Shown: positions 24,287 through 32,678, counted from the first letter of the stretch. The stretch is DNA of 64,000 bases from Streptacidiphilus fuscans (GCF_015690355.1 NZ_JADPRT010000006.1:118003-182002), one strand, 5' to 3'. Numbers and translations are program-made. The notes: generated from the letters alone by a model not told the origin.

Positions 24287-25045
24287 TCAAGCTTCCGCTG
24301 TCATCGCGACAGCGACAAGCAACACCAGTGCGATCGTCAACGCCCAGGCCGCGCCGACGTGCAGGAACACCCCTCCGCCGCACAGCGCGCCGCACAGCAT
24401 CGCCGTGACCGACAGAACCCTGCGGAGGGACGCGTGGGCGGGTTTGTCGGTGGCGAGACCGGTGAGGGTGAGGGTCAGGACGGTGGTCGTCAGGTCCGGG
24501 ACGGCGAGCCTGCGGACCACCGCGTTCTGCATGCCCATGCCGCAGCCGAGCAGGGCGATCAGCCCGACCTTCGCGCCGACCGAGGTGTGTCCCGCCGTGG
24601 CCGCGACGACGATCGCCGCCGCCACCAGCAGCGACTGGACGCCGACGACCGTCCGGAACAGCGGGACCGTCGCCGCGCCGGAACCCGCGCCGGAGCGCGA
24701 GTCGGAACCCGCGCCGGCGGCCTCGCGGAGGCCGGAGAAGCGGCCGACCAGCCACGCGCCCGCCGCGAACGCGCCGATGGCGAGCAGGGAGGCCCAGACC
24801 GACAGGTCCGGCGCACCGGCCAGGGAGAAGCCGAGGAAGACCACGTTTCCAGTCATGTTGGCGACGAAGACCCGACCGAGCCCGAGGTAGCTGACCGCGT
24901 CCACCACCCCCGTGACGAAGGTCAGCACGACCAGCAGCACCGGCAGCGCCCCGAAGCGGTTGCCGTCCGGCGGGAAGAGGCGGTCCGCCGCACTCCGCAG
25001 CAGCTCGCGCACGCCGCCCGAACCCGGCTGCTGCGACTCGGTCAT
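24287..25045 (-). CDS. DUF1275 (YoaK family) membrane protein
   Basis: A 252-aa protein from the ATG at 25045, with GGAGGAG about 5 nt upstream. Six or so TM helices are visible. The family signature is clear in the first: LLVVLTFVTGVVDAVSYLGLGRVFVANMTGNVVFLG (about residues 37-72). A central SGAGSGAAT loop and GCGMGMQNAVVRRLAVPDLTTTVLTLTLT follow, the second hallmark of DUF1275. Function of the family is unknown. Convergent with the Ser/Thr kinase across the inverted repeat. Confidence 0.9.
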   Translation of the reverse strand: MTESQQPGSGGVRELLRSAADRLFPPDGNRFGALPVLLVVLTFVTGVVDAVSYLGLGRVFVANMTGNVVFLGFSLAGAPDLSVWASLLAIGAFAAGAWLVGRFSGLREAAGAGSDSRSGAGSGAATVPLFRTVVGVQSLLVAAAIVVAATAGHTSVGAKVGLIALLGCGMGMQNAVVRRLAVPDLTTTVLTLTLTGLATDKPAHASLRRVLSVTAMLCGALCGGGVFLHVGAAWALTIALVLLVAVAMTAEA

Positions 25046-25286
25046 GACGGCTCCTCCGACGGCTCGAACGGCCGTCCTGGCACGTGGAGGGCCAGAGGCG
25101 AGCTTCTCATGAGCCACGACCACGCGTCCTGATTGGCGGGACTGGTCCGCTCGGGCGTCGGCGGCCGTCAGCGCGGTGACGTCGTTCAGCCGAGAGGGTG
25201 AAACGTCGCGCTCGGGCGATCCCCCCGGGCCCCCACCGGCGTTGGTGCGGTGTACGTCGACTCGCTGGTCGGGTCGACAACAGACG

Positions 25287-25310
25287 TGATCCACGGATCT
25301 TCTGATCCAC
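25287..25310. promoter_or_regulatory. Direct repeat TGATCCAC x2 upstream of the chaplin gene
   Basis: TGATCCAC at 25287-25294 and 25303-25310, repeat period 16 bp, ending 25 bp before the chaplin start. Candidate regulator-binding or promoter-proximal element; chaplin genes are usually BldN-dependent, but I cannot confirm such a promoter here. Confidence 0.35.
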
Positions 25311-25335
25311 CGACAGTTCCTGAAGGGACAGTTTC

Positions 25336-25581
25336 ATGCGTAGCACCAAGCGCGGGCTCCTGGTCACCGTCGTCGCCGCCGCCGGCATCGTCGCCGCGGG
25401 CGCGGGCGTGGCCTCCGCCAGCAGCACCGCCAACGGGGACGCCTCCAACTCCCCCGGCTTCATCTCCGGCAACCTGGTCCAGGTTCCGGTCCACATCCCG
25501 GTCAACGCCTGCGGCAACACCGTCAACGTGATCGGCGCCCTGAACCCGGCGTTCGGCAACGGCTGCGTCAACAACGGCTGA
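25336..25581 (+). CDS. Short chaplin
   Basis: An 81-aa secreted amphipathic surface protein that assembles into the hydrophobic coat of aerial hyphae and spores. AAGGGA lies 9 nt before the ATG. The signal peptide is MRSTKRGLLVTVVAAAGIVA...GVASAS with cleavage near residue 29. The single chaplin domain has the hallmark SPGFISGNLVQVPVHIPVN, then a pair of cysteines (NACGNTVNVIGALNPAFGNGC). There is no sortase motif or C-terminal TM, so it belongs to the short class (ChpD-H type). Which of these it matches is not determined. Confidence 0.95.
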   Translation: MRSTKRGLLVTVVAAAGIVAAGAGVASASSTANGDASNSPGFISGNLVQVPVHIPVNACGNTVNVIGALNPAFGNGCVNNG

Positions 25582-25596
25582 GCCACCGCGCAACTG

Positions 25597-25640
25597 GGTG
25601 CCCCCGCTCCGACCGCTTCCGCGGCGGGGCCGGGGGCACC
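25597..25640 (+). terminator. Terminator after the chaplin gene
   Basis: GGTGCCCCC (25597-25605) pairs with GGGGGCACC (25632-25640). It begins 16 bp after the stop. It also argues against the apparent GTG start of the following gene at 25598. Confidence 0.8.
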
Positions 25641-25759
25641 GGCGTTTCCGGACACCCCCACGGCATCCGCCTCACCGCATACACGCGCATCCGCCGCCCG
25701 ACGTGCGCCACACCGGAGCGCGCCGCTTTCTGGCGGAGTGCGCGGCCTGGAGCGATCCT

Positions 25760-26545
25760 GTGATCGTGAGGCACGCGGCTGCGCACTTCCTGCACCGGCT
25801 CTGGGAGGAGGGCCGGGAGGTGGAGATCCTGCAACGCTCCATGGCCTTCGCCGCGCTCTTCTTCGTCACGCTGGTGCCGCTGCTGGTGGTCATCTCCGCG
25901 GCGTCCGCGTCCCGTGGCAACGGCATCACCCAGTGGATCACCGACGGTCTCGGCCTCTCCGGCTCGGGCGCGCACGCCGTCCGGATGCTCTTCGCCTCGC
26001 GCAAGCAGACGCTCAGCACCACCACCGCCTTCGGCCTCGCCGCACTCGCGGTCTTCGGCCTCTCGCTGCTGGCCTCCATGCAGACCGCCTTCGAGCGGAT
26101 CTGGAAGCTGCCGCGCGGCCCCTGGCACACCACCTGGCGGCAGGCCGTGGGGCTGGCCGGGCTGATCGGCTACATCCTGATCGCCGCCTGGAGCGGCGTG
26201 CCGTGGCAGAGGACCGTGCTGCAGCCGACGCTGCACGTGGTGGCGACGATCTTCGGTGGCCTGGTCATGTTCTGGTGGTTGCAGTGGCTGCTGCTCGGCT
26301 CCCGGGTGAGCTGGGGCCGCCTGCTGCCGGGGGCGGTGTCGACCATGGTGGCCCTGGCCGGGCTCCGGGTCTTCTCCCGTTTCGTCTTCGCCCCGCTGCT
26401 GGTCTCGAACGCGGTCTCGTACGGGACGGTCGGCACGGTGCTGATCTTCCAGTCCTGGATGATCGGCTTCGGCTACACGATCTACGGCGGCGCGCTCGCC
26501 GGCCGCATCCTCGCCGAGGCGCACCCCACCCACACCGATCACTGA
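25760..26545 (+). CDS. YihY/BrkB-family inner membrane protein
   Basis: A protein of about 261 aa with six TM helices. The GTG at 25760 (VIVRHAAAHFLHRLW) is chosen: GGAG lies 7 nt upstream and it gives the normal YihY N-terminus. Upstream in-frame GTGs at 25703 and 25598 are less likely, and the latter lies in a terminator. Family features: SMAFAALFFVTLVPLLVVISA, FGLSLLASMQTAFERIWKLPRG-type loop, IGYILIAAW, LLPGAVSTMVALAGLRVFSRF and FQSWMIGFGYTIYGGALAGRI. Formerly mislabelled RNase BN; function unknown. Confidence 0.85.
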   Translation: MIVRHAAAHFLHRLWEEGREVEILQRSMAFAALFFVTLVPLLVVISAASASRGNGITQWITDGLGLSGSGAHAVRMLFASRKQTLSTTTAFGLAALAVFGLSLLASMQTAFERIWKLPRGPWHTTWRQAVGLAGLIGYILIAAWSGVPWQRTVLQPTLHVVATIFGGLVMFWWLQWLLLGSRVSWGRLLPGAVSTMVALAGLRVFSRFVFAPLLVSNAVSYGTVGTVLIFQSWMIGFGYTIYGGALAGRILAEAHPTHTDH

Positions 26546-26577
26546 CCTCCTTGCTCGGGAGGGGCCTCGGGGGGTAG

Positions 26578-26605
26578 TTACAACTGATTGATTAAGCTAG
26601 TGTAA
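26578..26605. promoter_or_regulatory. AT-rich operator/promoter region of the MarR-MFS operon
   Basis: TTACA (26578-26582) and TGTAA (26601-26605) form an outer dyad around an AT-rich core, ending 7 bp before the GTG of the MarR gene. The position suggests a leaderless or near-leaderless transcript with autorepression by the MarR protein. Confidence 0.5.
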
Positions 26606-26611
26606 GTATTC

Positions 26612-27070
26612 GTGGAAGCTACCCCATCCCCCGAGCACGCGCCCGAGCACGCGCCCGAGCTCGCAGCCGGACTGCGGCTTGCCGTGGGCCGGATCGCGCG
26701 GTCGCTGCGGCAGGCGCACGCCGTCGGCGACCAGACGCTGTCCGAGGTGTCCGTGCTCGCCCGGCTGGACCGGGACGGCCCGATGTCGCCGAGCGCACTG
26801 GCCGCGTGCGAGCGGGTCCGCCCGCAGGCGATGGCCACCACGCTGGCCGGGCTTGTCGACCGCGGGCTGGTCGCCCGTGCACAGGACGCCAGCGACGGCC
26901 GACGCATGCAGATCTCCCTCACCCCGGACGGCCTGCGGTTCCTGTCCGACCGCCGCTCGGCGTCGCTCCGGCGGCTGGCCGAGGCGGTCGACGCCGCCCT
27001 CACCCCGGCCGAGCAGGAACAGCTGCTCGACGCCATCCCCCTGCTGGAACGACTCGCGGAGCAGCTGTGA
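26612..27070 (+). CDS. MarR-family transcriptional regulator
   Basis: A 152-aa winged-helix repressor with GTG start. An N-terminal Pro/Glu repeat (SPEHAPEHAPE) precedes the dimerisation helix. The DNA-binding part is GPMSPSALAACERVRPQAMATTLAGLVDRGLVARAQDASDGRRMQ-type sequence (about residues 56-100) with the usual D-G-R wing. A C-terminal helix (LTPAEQEQLLDAIPLLERLA) closes the dimer. Its stop overlaps the start of the MFS exporter gene (GTGA), the standard arrangement of a drug-responsive repressor with its efflux pump. Confidence 0.92.
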   Translation: MEATPSPEHAPEHAPELAAGLRLAVGRIARSLRQAHAVGDQTLSEVSVLARLDRDGPMSPSALAACERVRPQAMATTLAGLVDRGLVARAQDASDGRRMQISLTPDGLRFLSDRRSASLRRLAEAVDAALTPAEQEQLLDAIPLLERLAEQL

Positions 27071-28950
27071 TACCCGACCAGCCCTCGTCCGGGAAGGCTC
27101 CTTCCGAGAAGGGTCCCTCCGACAACGCCCCGTCCGGCACGGCCCCGTCCGGCCAGTCGCCCGCTGGCGCGACCGTGGTGCGGAGCGACCGCTACAAGTG
27201 GGTCGCGCTGTCCAACACCACGCTCGGCGTGCTGATCGCGACGGTGGACAGCTCCATCGTGATCATCTCGCTGCCCGCGATCTTCCGCGGCATCGGCCTG
27301 GACCCGCTCTCCCCCGGCAACATCGGCTACCTGCTCTGGATGATCCTCGGCTACACCCTGGTCTCCGCCGTGCTGGTGGTGGCGCTGGGTCGGCTCGGCG
27401 ACATGTTCGGCCGGGTCCGGATGTACAACATCGGCTTCGTCGTCTTCTCGCTGGCGTCGCTCGCGCTCTCGCTCGATCCCCTGCGCGGCGGCGGAGGCGC
27501 GCTCTGGTTGATCGGCTTCCGCATCGTCCAGGCGGTCGGCGGCTCGATGCTGACCGCCAACTCGGCCGCGATCCTCACCGACGCCTTCCCGTCCCGGCAG
27601 CGCGGCATGGCGCTGGGCATCAACCAGATCACCGCCCTGGCGGGCATGTTCCTGGGTCTGCTGGCGGGCGGCGTGCTCGCGGCGATCGACTGGCGTGCGG
27701 TGTTCTGGGTCAGCGTCCCGATCGGCGTGGTGGGCACGTTCTGGTCGTACCGGAGCCTGCGCGAGGTCGGCACCCGCAAGCCGGGGCGGATCGACTGGGT
27801 CGGCAACATCACCTTCACCGCCGGGGCCGCCGTGCTGCTGGCCGGGGTCACCTACGGGATCCAGCCCTACGGCGGCCACTCCACGGGCTGGACCAACCCG
27901 TGGGTGCTGGCCGGGCTCGGCGGCGGCGTGCTGCTGCTGGTGGGGTTCTGCATCGCCGAGACCAAGGTCGCCGACCCGATGTTCCAGCTGAGCCTCTTCC
28001 GCATCCGCGCCTTCGCGGCGGGGAACATCGCGGCGCTGCTCATCGCCATCGCGCGCGGCGGCATGCAGTTCATGCTGATCGTCTGGCTCCAGGGCATCTG
28101 GCTGCCGCTGCACGGCTACAGCTTCGAGCGGACGCCGCTGTGGGCGGGCATCTTCATGCTCCCGCTGACAGTCGGCTTCCTGATCGGCGGCCCGGCGTCC
28201 GGCTACCTGTCCGACCGTTACGGCGCGCGGCTCTTTGCGACCACGGGTCTGCTGCTGGTCGCCGGGTCGTTCATCGGCCTGGTGCTGCTGCCGGTCGACT
28301 TCTCCTACCCCGCGTTCGCCGGGCTGCTCTTCGTCAGCGGGCTGGGGCAGGGGATGTTCTCCGCGCCCAACACGTCGTCGATCATGGGCAGCGTCCCGCC
28401 GGGCCAGCGCGGCGTGGCGTCGGGCATGCGGTCCACGTTCCAGAACTCCGGGACCGCGCTCTCCATCGGCCTGTTCTTCTCGCTGATGGTCGTGGGCCTG
28501 TCCGGCACGCTGCCGCACACGCTGAGCAGCGGCCTTCAGGCCCAGGGCGTCCCGGCGGCGACCGCGCACCAGGTCGCCTCGCTGCCGCCGGTGGCGACGC
28601 TGTTCGCCACCTTCCTCGGCAACAACCCGATCGGCCACCTGCTCGGCCCGAGCGGCGTGCTGAACACGCTGCCCGCGCACGCGGTCCAGACCCTGACCGG
28701 CAACAGGTTCTTCCCGGAGCTGGTCTCCGACCCGTTCCACCACGGGCTGGTCACGGTCTTCGGCGCGGCGGCGCTGATGGCCCTGGTCGCGGCGGGTGCG
28801 TCGATGCTGCGCGGCAAGCACCAGGCGGCGTCCGCGACGGCGGGCCGTCCGGGCTCCGGCACCGGTTCCGGTCCTGGTCCCGAGGCGGACGCGTCCGGCG
28901 GCTCTGCGGCTGCCGCCGGACAGGACGACGCGGCCACGACCCGTTCCTGA
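27067..28950 (+). CDS. MFS drug exporter, DHA2 family (14 TM, EmrB/QacA type)
   Basis: A 627-aa proton-driven efflux carrier. GTG start coupled to the MarR gene. After a Ser/Pro/Gly-rich N-terminal tail come TM1 with the DHA2 motif LGVLIATVDSSIVIISLPAI, motif A LGRLGDMFGRVRMY, and FRIVQAVGGSMLTANSAAILTDAFP (motif C region). A second motif-A-like SGYLSDRYGARLF starts the second half. A long extracytoplasmic loop near residues 480-560 precedes the last TM, and a Gly/Ser/Pro-rich tail ends the protein. Substrate unknown. Confidence 0.92.
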   Translation: MIPDQPSSGKAPSEKGPSDNAPSGTAPSGQSPAGATVVRSDRYKWVALSNTTLGVLIATVDSSIVIISLPAIFRGIGLDPLSPGNIGYLLWMILGYTLVSAVLVVALGRLGDMFGRVRMYNIGFVVFSLASLALSLDPLRGGGGALWLIGFRIVQAVGGSMLTANSAAILTDAFPSRQRGMALGINQITALAGMFLGLLAGGVLAAIDWRAVFWVSVPIGVVGTFWSYRSLREVGTRKPGRIDWVGNITFTAGAAVLLAGVTYGIQPYGGHSTGWTNPWVLAGLGGGVLLLVGFCIAETKVADPMFQLSLFRIRAFAAGNIAALLIAIARGGMQFMLIVWLQGIWLPLHGYSFERTPLWAGIFMLPLTVGFLIGGPASGYLSDRYGARLFATTGLLLVAGSFIGLVLLPVDFSYPAFAGLLFVSGLGQGMFSAPNTSSIMGSVPPGQRGVASGMRSTFQNSGTALSIGLFFSLMVVGLSGTLPHTLSSGLQAQGVPAATAHQVASLPPVATLFATFLGNNPIGHLLGPSGVLNTLPAHAVQTLTGNRFFPELVSDPFHHGLVTVFGAAALMALVAAGASMLRGKHQAASATAGRPGSGTGSGPGPEADASGGSAAAAGQDDAATTRS

Positions 28951-28967
28951 CTCCCTGGAATCAGGCA

Positions 28968-28998
28968 GGGCCACCACAGGGTTTCCACAAAGTGGCCC
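28968..28998 (+). terminator. Terminator after the MFS gene
   Basis: GGGCCAC (28968-28974) and GTGGCCC (28992-28998) form a 7-bp stem 18 bp after the stop. Confidence 0.6.
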
Positions 28999-29040
28999 CG
29001 TAGGGTCCAGGTCCACCTGCGAGTGATCGGAGCACGACCC

Positions 29041-29448
29041 ATGGCAGAACTGCACATGTTCGCGGGCGGAACCACCGTCGAGGACCGGCTGGTCCCCGAC
29101 GCCGCCTGGTGGGTCCGGCCCGCGCACTCCTCGCGGGGACGCCAGGCGCTGGAGATCTACCACGGCGACAGGCTGCTCGACGTGATGGTCGAGGGCGCGC
29201 TCGCGCCCGAGGTGCTGCGCGGCGCCGTCCGCGGCGAGCCCGCCGAGCCGGTGCTGGCCTGGGGCCTGCTCGCGGCCGAGGACGGGGTGCCGGAGGTCCG
29301 CTTCGGCCGGGAGTCGGCCGCGGCGGAGGTTCGCGTCGTCGCGGACGTCTTCTGGGTTGCGCTCGGGCCCGCGGACGCGGACCGGGTCACCGTCCTCGCC
29401 CACCCGGGCGCCGAGCCGGAGGGCCTCCGGGTCGGCCGACCGCGCTGA
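29041..29448 (+). CDS. Hypothetical protein, 135 aa
   Basis: No family recognised. The ATG at 29041 has GGAG 8-9 nt upstream. The protein is soluble, acidic and rich in Ala/Glu/Val with no signal peptide or TM. Visible pattern: MAELHMFAGGTTVEDRLVPD, a WWVRPAHSSRGRQALEIY segment, then an RVVADVFWVALGPADADRVTV strand-rich end. Coding status is supported by start, ribosome-binding site and codon bias. Lies alone between the MFS gene and a LapA-like gene. Confidence 0.72.
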   Translation: MAELHMFAGGTTVEDRLVPDAAWWVRPAHSSRGRQALEIYHGDRLLDVMVEGALAPEVLRGAVRGEPAEPVLAWGLLAAEDGVPEVRFGRESAAAEVRVVADVFWVALGPADADRVTVLAHPGAEPEGLRVGRPR

Positions 29449-29517
29449 GCCTCCTGGTTGAGCCTGCCTGGTTGGGCCGTCTGGTTGAGCTGACTGGAGG
29501 AACAGGCCCGGCCGAAC

Positions 29518-29541
29518 GGTCAACCGCTCCTTCCCGGGTAT
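29518..29541 (+). promoter_or_regulatory. Possible SigB-type promoter upstream of the LapA-like gene
   Basis: GGTC (29518-29521), 14 bp, then GGGTAT (29536-29541) resembles the streptomycete SigB consensus (GNNTN14-16GGGTAY). It lies 40 bp upstream of the start at 29581. The -35 match is only partial. Confidence 0.35.
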
Positions 29542-29580
29542 GAGCCCGACACGGAGAACACGACCGGGCGGAGGAGCGAC

Positions 29581-29967
29581 ATGGCCAGGAAAGACACCCC
29601 CGCGTCCGCGCCCGCGCCCGACACCGCACTGTCGGGCGCGCAGCAGGACCACGACCCCCACCGGCACCTGCGCCGCACCCGGCTGAGCTCGGCCTGGGTG
29701 GCCACCATCGTCGCGGCCCTGGTGCTGGTGCTCCTGCTGATCTTCATCCTGGAGAACAGCGCCCGGGTCGACGTCTCCTTCCTCGGCGCCCACGGCCACC
29801 TGCCGCTCGGCGTGGCGCTGCTTCTGGCGGCGGTCTGCGGCGTGCTGCTGGTCGCCATCCCGGGCACGGCCCGGATCCTGCAACTCCGCCGCGCGGGCAA
29901 GAAGCTCGCCGCCGCGCCTCCGGCCCCGGCCCCGGCCCCGGCCCCGACCGAGCCCACCGACACCTGA
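29581..29967 (+). CDS. LapA/DUF1049-family membrane protein
   Basis: A 128-aa protein with GGAGGAG about 5 nt before the ATG. Two TM helices: STAW-like SAWVATIVAALVLVLLLIFIL and LPLGVALLLAAVCGVLLVAI. Between them is the DUF1049 signature ENSARVDVSFLGAHG. The C-terminus is a repetitive Ala-Pro tail (PAPAPAPAPTEPTD). LapA-like proteins are linked to envelope assembly in proteobacteria; in actinomycetes the role is unknown. Possibly under a stress sigma factor. Confidence 0.87.
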   Translation: MARKDTPASAPAPDTALSGAQQDHDPHRHLRRTRLSSAWVATIVAALVLVLLLIFILENSARVDVSFLGAHGHLPLGVALLLAAVCGVLLVAIPGTARILQLRRAGKKLAAAPPAPAPAPAPTEPTDT

Positions 29968-29998
29968 CGACGTCACGGCGGCAACGGCTAAGCTCTGC

Positions 29999-30010
29999 TA
30001 CCGACCGGTA
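29999..30010. promoter_or_regulatory. Dyad TACCG-AC-CGGTA upstream of the DoxX-like gene
   Basis: A 12-bp palindrome with a 2-bp centre, 32 bp before the start at 30042 and just after a TAAGCT (-10-like) hexamer at 29989. It is of the type bound by TetR-family repressors. No TetR gene lies nearby. Confidence 0.45.
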
Positions 30011-30041
30011 ACGAGGGCTCACCGACCGCTGCGAGGCATCC

Positions 30042-30500
30042 GTGTACGCGACGACGACACCCGAGCGATCCGCCGCATGCGCCCGACCCGCAGCATCCGA
30101 CCGCTCGGCCCGACGGCTCGCCGGGTTGCTCGCCACTGCAGGGGCCCTGCACTTCCTCTCCCCCAAGCCCTTCGACGCGATGGTCCCGCGCGCCCTGCCC
30201 GGCCCCGCCCGCGCGTGGACGTACGCCAGCGGGGTGGCCGAACTCGCCGTCGCGGCGGCCCTGGCCTCGCCCCGTCACCGTCGGCTGGGTGGTCGGCTCG
30301 CGGCCGGGCTCTTCGTCGCCGTGCTGCCCGCGAACGTGCAGATGGCGGTCGACTGGCGGGAACGGCCGCTGCCGCTCAGTGCCGGTGCCTGGGCTCGGCT
30401 GCCGCTGCAACTGCCGCTGGTCGTCGAGGCCGTCAAGGTCGCTCGTGGCAGCGGCGGCGTCAGTGCCCCGTGCGAGGATGGTCGCCCCAGCAGGGTGTGA
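30042..30500 (+). CDS. DoxX-like small membrane protein
   Basis: A 152-aa protein with GTG start and GAGG 6 nt upstream. Hydrophobic segments: RLAGLLATAGALHFLSP, GVAELAVAAALASP, LAAGLFVAVLPANVQMAVDW and LPLQLPLVVEAVKVA. The order GxxHFLxP...FDAMVPRALPGPARAWTYASGVAEL is typical of DoxX/MauE-like proteins in actinomycetes. Function unknown. It ends 36 bp before the Nei gene and may be co-transcribed with it. Confidence 0.75.
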   Translation: MYATTTPERSAACARPAASDRSARRLAGLLATAGALHFLSPKPFDAMVPRALPGPARAWTYASGVAELAVAAALASPRHRRLGGRLAAGLFVAVLPANVQMAVDWRERPLPLSAGAWARLPLQLPLVVEAVKVARGSGGVSAPCEDGRPSRV

Positions 30501-30536
30501 GACGGCACGCATGACGCGGGACGGGAGGAGCGCGAG

Positions 30537-31331
30537 GTGCCCGAGGGCGATTCGGTCTTCCTGGCGGCCAAGCAGCTGCACGACGCGCTGGCCGGGCAGT
30601 CGCTGACCGTCTCCGACCTACGCGTCCCGGCCCATGCCACCGCCGACCTGACCGGCCGCCAGGTGCTGGACGTGACCCCGCGCGGCAAACACCTGCTGAG
30701 CCGGATCGAGGGCGGCCTCACCCTGCACACGCACCTGCGCATGGAGGGCCGCTGGCGGGTCTTCCCCACCGGCGCGCCCTGGCACGGCGGCGCATCCTCG
30801 CAGATCCGCGCGGTCCTGGGCAACGCGACGAGCACGGCGGTCGGCTACCGCCTCGGCATCGTCGAACTCCTCCCGACCGCCGCCGAACCGCGCATCGTCG
30901 GCCACCTGGGCCCCGACCTGCTCGGCCCCGACTGGGACCCCGCCGAGGCCGTCCGCCGACTGACCGCCGACCCCCGACGCGGCTTCGCCGAGGCGCTGCT
31001 CGACCAGCGCAACCTGGCCGGGATCGGCAACGTCTACGCCAACGAGCTGTGCTTCATGGCGGGCGTCTCCCCGTGGACCCCGGTCGCGGACGTCGCCGAG
31101 CTTGACCGCGTCGTCCGCCTCGCCCACCACCTGCTCACCGTCAACCGCCTCCAGCACGCCCACGTGACGACGGGTGACCCCCGCCCCGACCGCCAGAACT
31201 GGGTCTACGGCCGCACCCACAAACCCTGCCGCCGCTGCGGCCGCCCCATCCGCACCGGCCGCCTCGGCACCCCACCCAAGGACCGCACAGCTTTCTGGTG
31301 CCCCCGCTGCCAGCCCCGCCCACAGACGTGA
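30537..31331 (+). CDS. nei: Endonuclease VIII-like DNA glycosylase/AP lyase (Fpg/Nei family)
   Basis: Repairs oxidised bases: excises the base and cleaves the strand by beta/delta elimination. It has 264 aa. The GTG start directly yields the catalytic N-terminal PEGDSVFLAAKQL after Met removal (Pro nucleophile, Glu). GKHLLSRIEGGLTLHTHLRMEGRW is the conserved lysine loop region, then NLAGIGNVYANELCF (H2TH motif). The C-terminal zinc finger is CRRCGRPIRTGRL...FWCPRC. GGAGGAG precedes the start. PEGD rather than PELP places it with Nei rather than MutM. Confidence 0.94.
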   Translation: MPEGDSVFLAAKQLHDALAGQSLTVSDLRVPAHATADLTGRQVLDVTPRGKHLLSRIEGGLTLHTHLRMEGRWRVFPTGAPWHGGASSQIRAVLGNATSTAVGYRLGIVELLPTAAEPRIVGHLGPDLLGPDWDPAEAVRRLTADPRRGFAEALLDQRNLAGIGNVYANELCFMAGVSPWTPVADVAELDRVVRLAHHLLTVNRLQHAHVTTGDPRPDRQNWVYGRTHKPCRRCGRPIRTGRLGTPPKDRTAFWCPRCQPRPQT

Positions 31332-31452
31332 AGGCCGCGACGGCTCTCTCCGGATCCTCACACCTACGGGGGACACCACGCGGATTCGCAGGCGCGCCAC
31401 CGCTCGGACCAGGCACCATGACGTCGACGGCACAGGCGATTGGAGGACTGTT

Positions 31453-31707
31453 ATGGACAACGCACAGGCGCCACCCGAGCCACCGACGATCACGGCTCAT
31501 GTCACAGTGACCGGCGAGGCCGCAGAACTACTCCGCGACCTCGCAGCGGTCGCCGGCCGGAGCCCTGAAGAGCTGGCGTTGGAGTACGCCACGGGGAAGT
31601 TGGTCCTCCCCACCACGGACCAACCGGTTGAGTGGGCAGTGTTCGAGGGACCGACCGATCTTTCGGAACGCAGCGAGGAACTGCTGCAACAGGGCATGGG
31701 CCAGTGA
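31453..31707 (+). CDS. Putative antitoxin of a VapBC-type pair
   Basis: An 84-aa acidic protein with GGAGG 5-6 nt before the ATG. The centre (VTGEAAELLRDLAAVAGRSPEELALEYATGKL) reads as a helical ribbon-helix-helix or similar antitoxin dimer region; the C-terminus (VFEGPTDLSERSEELLQQGM) would be the toxin-binding tail. Called antitoxin mainly from its size and its 4-bp overlap (GTGA) with the PIN toxin gene. Confidence 0.7.
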   Translation: MDNAQAPPEPPTITAHVTVTGEAAELLRDLAAVAGRSPEELALEYATGKLVLPTTDQPVEWAVFEGPTDLSERSEELLQQGMGQ

Positions 31708-32162
31708 CTCTCGACGCTCCGCGTACAGCAGTCGCGGACACCTCCGTACTGCTTGCCGCGTTCAACCACCGCGATCAGCGTCACGACCGGGCAGTCGAGG
31801 CGTTGAACATGCCGCGAGTGCTGATGATCTCCCCACTGGTAATGGCCGAGCTGGACTACCTCCTGCACCGCCAGGCCTGCGAAGCAGTCGCCGTCGACAC
31901 GGTGACCCGACTGGTCGCACTCGCCGGGCAGGGCATCGTCCACTTCGCGAGCGTGGACCGTGGGTTGTACGTGGAAGCCGAGGAAGTCCTGCGTCGTCAC
32001 AAGGGCATGCGACTCGGCCTGACCGATGCCGCCAACGTCGTGCTGGCGCACCGGCTGCACCGTCCCGCCATCGCGAGCTTCGACGGGCACTACCTCAGCA
32101 TCGCGCCGCGCTCGGAGCGTGAACAACCCCTGTGGGTCGCCCCGGGACCGAGCGAATCCTGA
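31704..32162 (+). CDS. VapC-type PIN-domain ribonuclease toxin
   Basis: A 152-aa predicted Mg2+-dependent RNase toxin. GTG start overlaps the antitoxin stop. All four PIN acidic residues are in place: Asp in AVADTSVLLAAF, Glu in MAELDYLL, Asp in GLTDAANVVLAHRL and Asp in ASFDGHYL. The neighbouring small acidic gene should neutralise it. Nothing suggests decay: the frame is intact and the motifs complete. Confidence 0.87.
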   Translation: MTLDAPRTAVADTSVLLAAFNHRDQRHDRAVEALNMPRVLMISPLVMAELDYLLHRQACEAVAVDTVTRLVALAGQGIVHFASVDRGLYVEAEEVLRRHKGMRLGLTDAANVVLAHRLHRPAIASFDGHYLSIAPRSEREQPLWVAPGPSES

Positions 32163-32216
32163 GCGAGGCTCCCCACTCATGCGCCGGTGTCGAGGCCCGG
32201 AGCATTAACCTCAAGC

Positions 32217-32678
32217 GTGGCCAGAATCAGTCTTTCCCGGACCGTGGATGTTCCCGCGAGCGTGTGCTGGCGGCGTGTCACGGACTGGGGACGTCATGGT
32301 GACCGGGTGCCGTTCACGCGGGTGTTCGTCGCGCGGGGGTCCGGGCGGGAGTGTGGGGACGTCGTTGTCGCCCGGACCGGGGTCGGGTCAGTGGGGTTCG
32401 ACGATCCGATGGAGATCGCGGAGCTGCGCGCGCCGGAGCCGGGGCCAGACGCGGAGGGGTCCGGATTCTGTCGGCTCGTCAAGCGCGGTCGGCTGGTTCG
32501 TGGTTGGGCCGAGCTGAGCGTCACGTCCGTGCGCGGCACATCGCAGACGGAGGTGCGCTGGGAGGAGGAGATCCGGGTGGCCGGTGTGCCGGGGTTCGCC
32601 GATCCGGTGGTCGCCGTCGTGGGCCGGGTCGTGTTCGGGCGGGCGTTGGATCACCTGTTGCGCGGCGGGCCGCGCTGA
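32217..32678 (+). CDS. SRPBCC-fold (polyketide cyclase/dehydrase-like) protein
   Basis: A 153-aa protein from the GTG at 32217 (VARISLSRTVDVPASVCWRRVTDW). TAACCT at 32206-32211 sits where a -10 for a leaderless transcript would be. The opening SRTVDVPASVCWRRVTDWGRHGD is the classic SRPBCC first strand and helix; VAVVGRVVFGRALDHLL is the long C-terminal helix lining the pocket. Ligand unknown. Confidence 0.82.
   Translation: MARISLSRTVDVPASVCWRRVTDWGRHGDRVPFTRVFVARGSGRECGDVVVARTGVGSVGFDDPMEIAELRAPEPGPDAEGSGFCRLVKRGRLVRGWAELSVTSVRGTSQTEVRWEEEIRVAGVPGFADPVVAVVGRVVFGRALDHLLRGGPR

Noticed and set aside
25598..25759. Upstream extension of the YihY gene to GTG 25598
   Set aside because: That start lies inside the chaplin terminator and the extension is Pro/Arg/His-rich without family similarity.
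26578..29976. Minus-strand open frame of 1132 codons opposite the MarR-MFS genes
   Set aside because: It has no domain-like pattern, consists of basic and acidic repeats, and mirrors well-supported genes on the plus strand.
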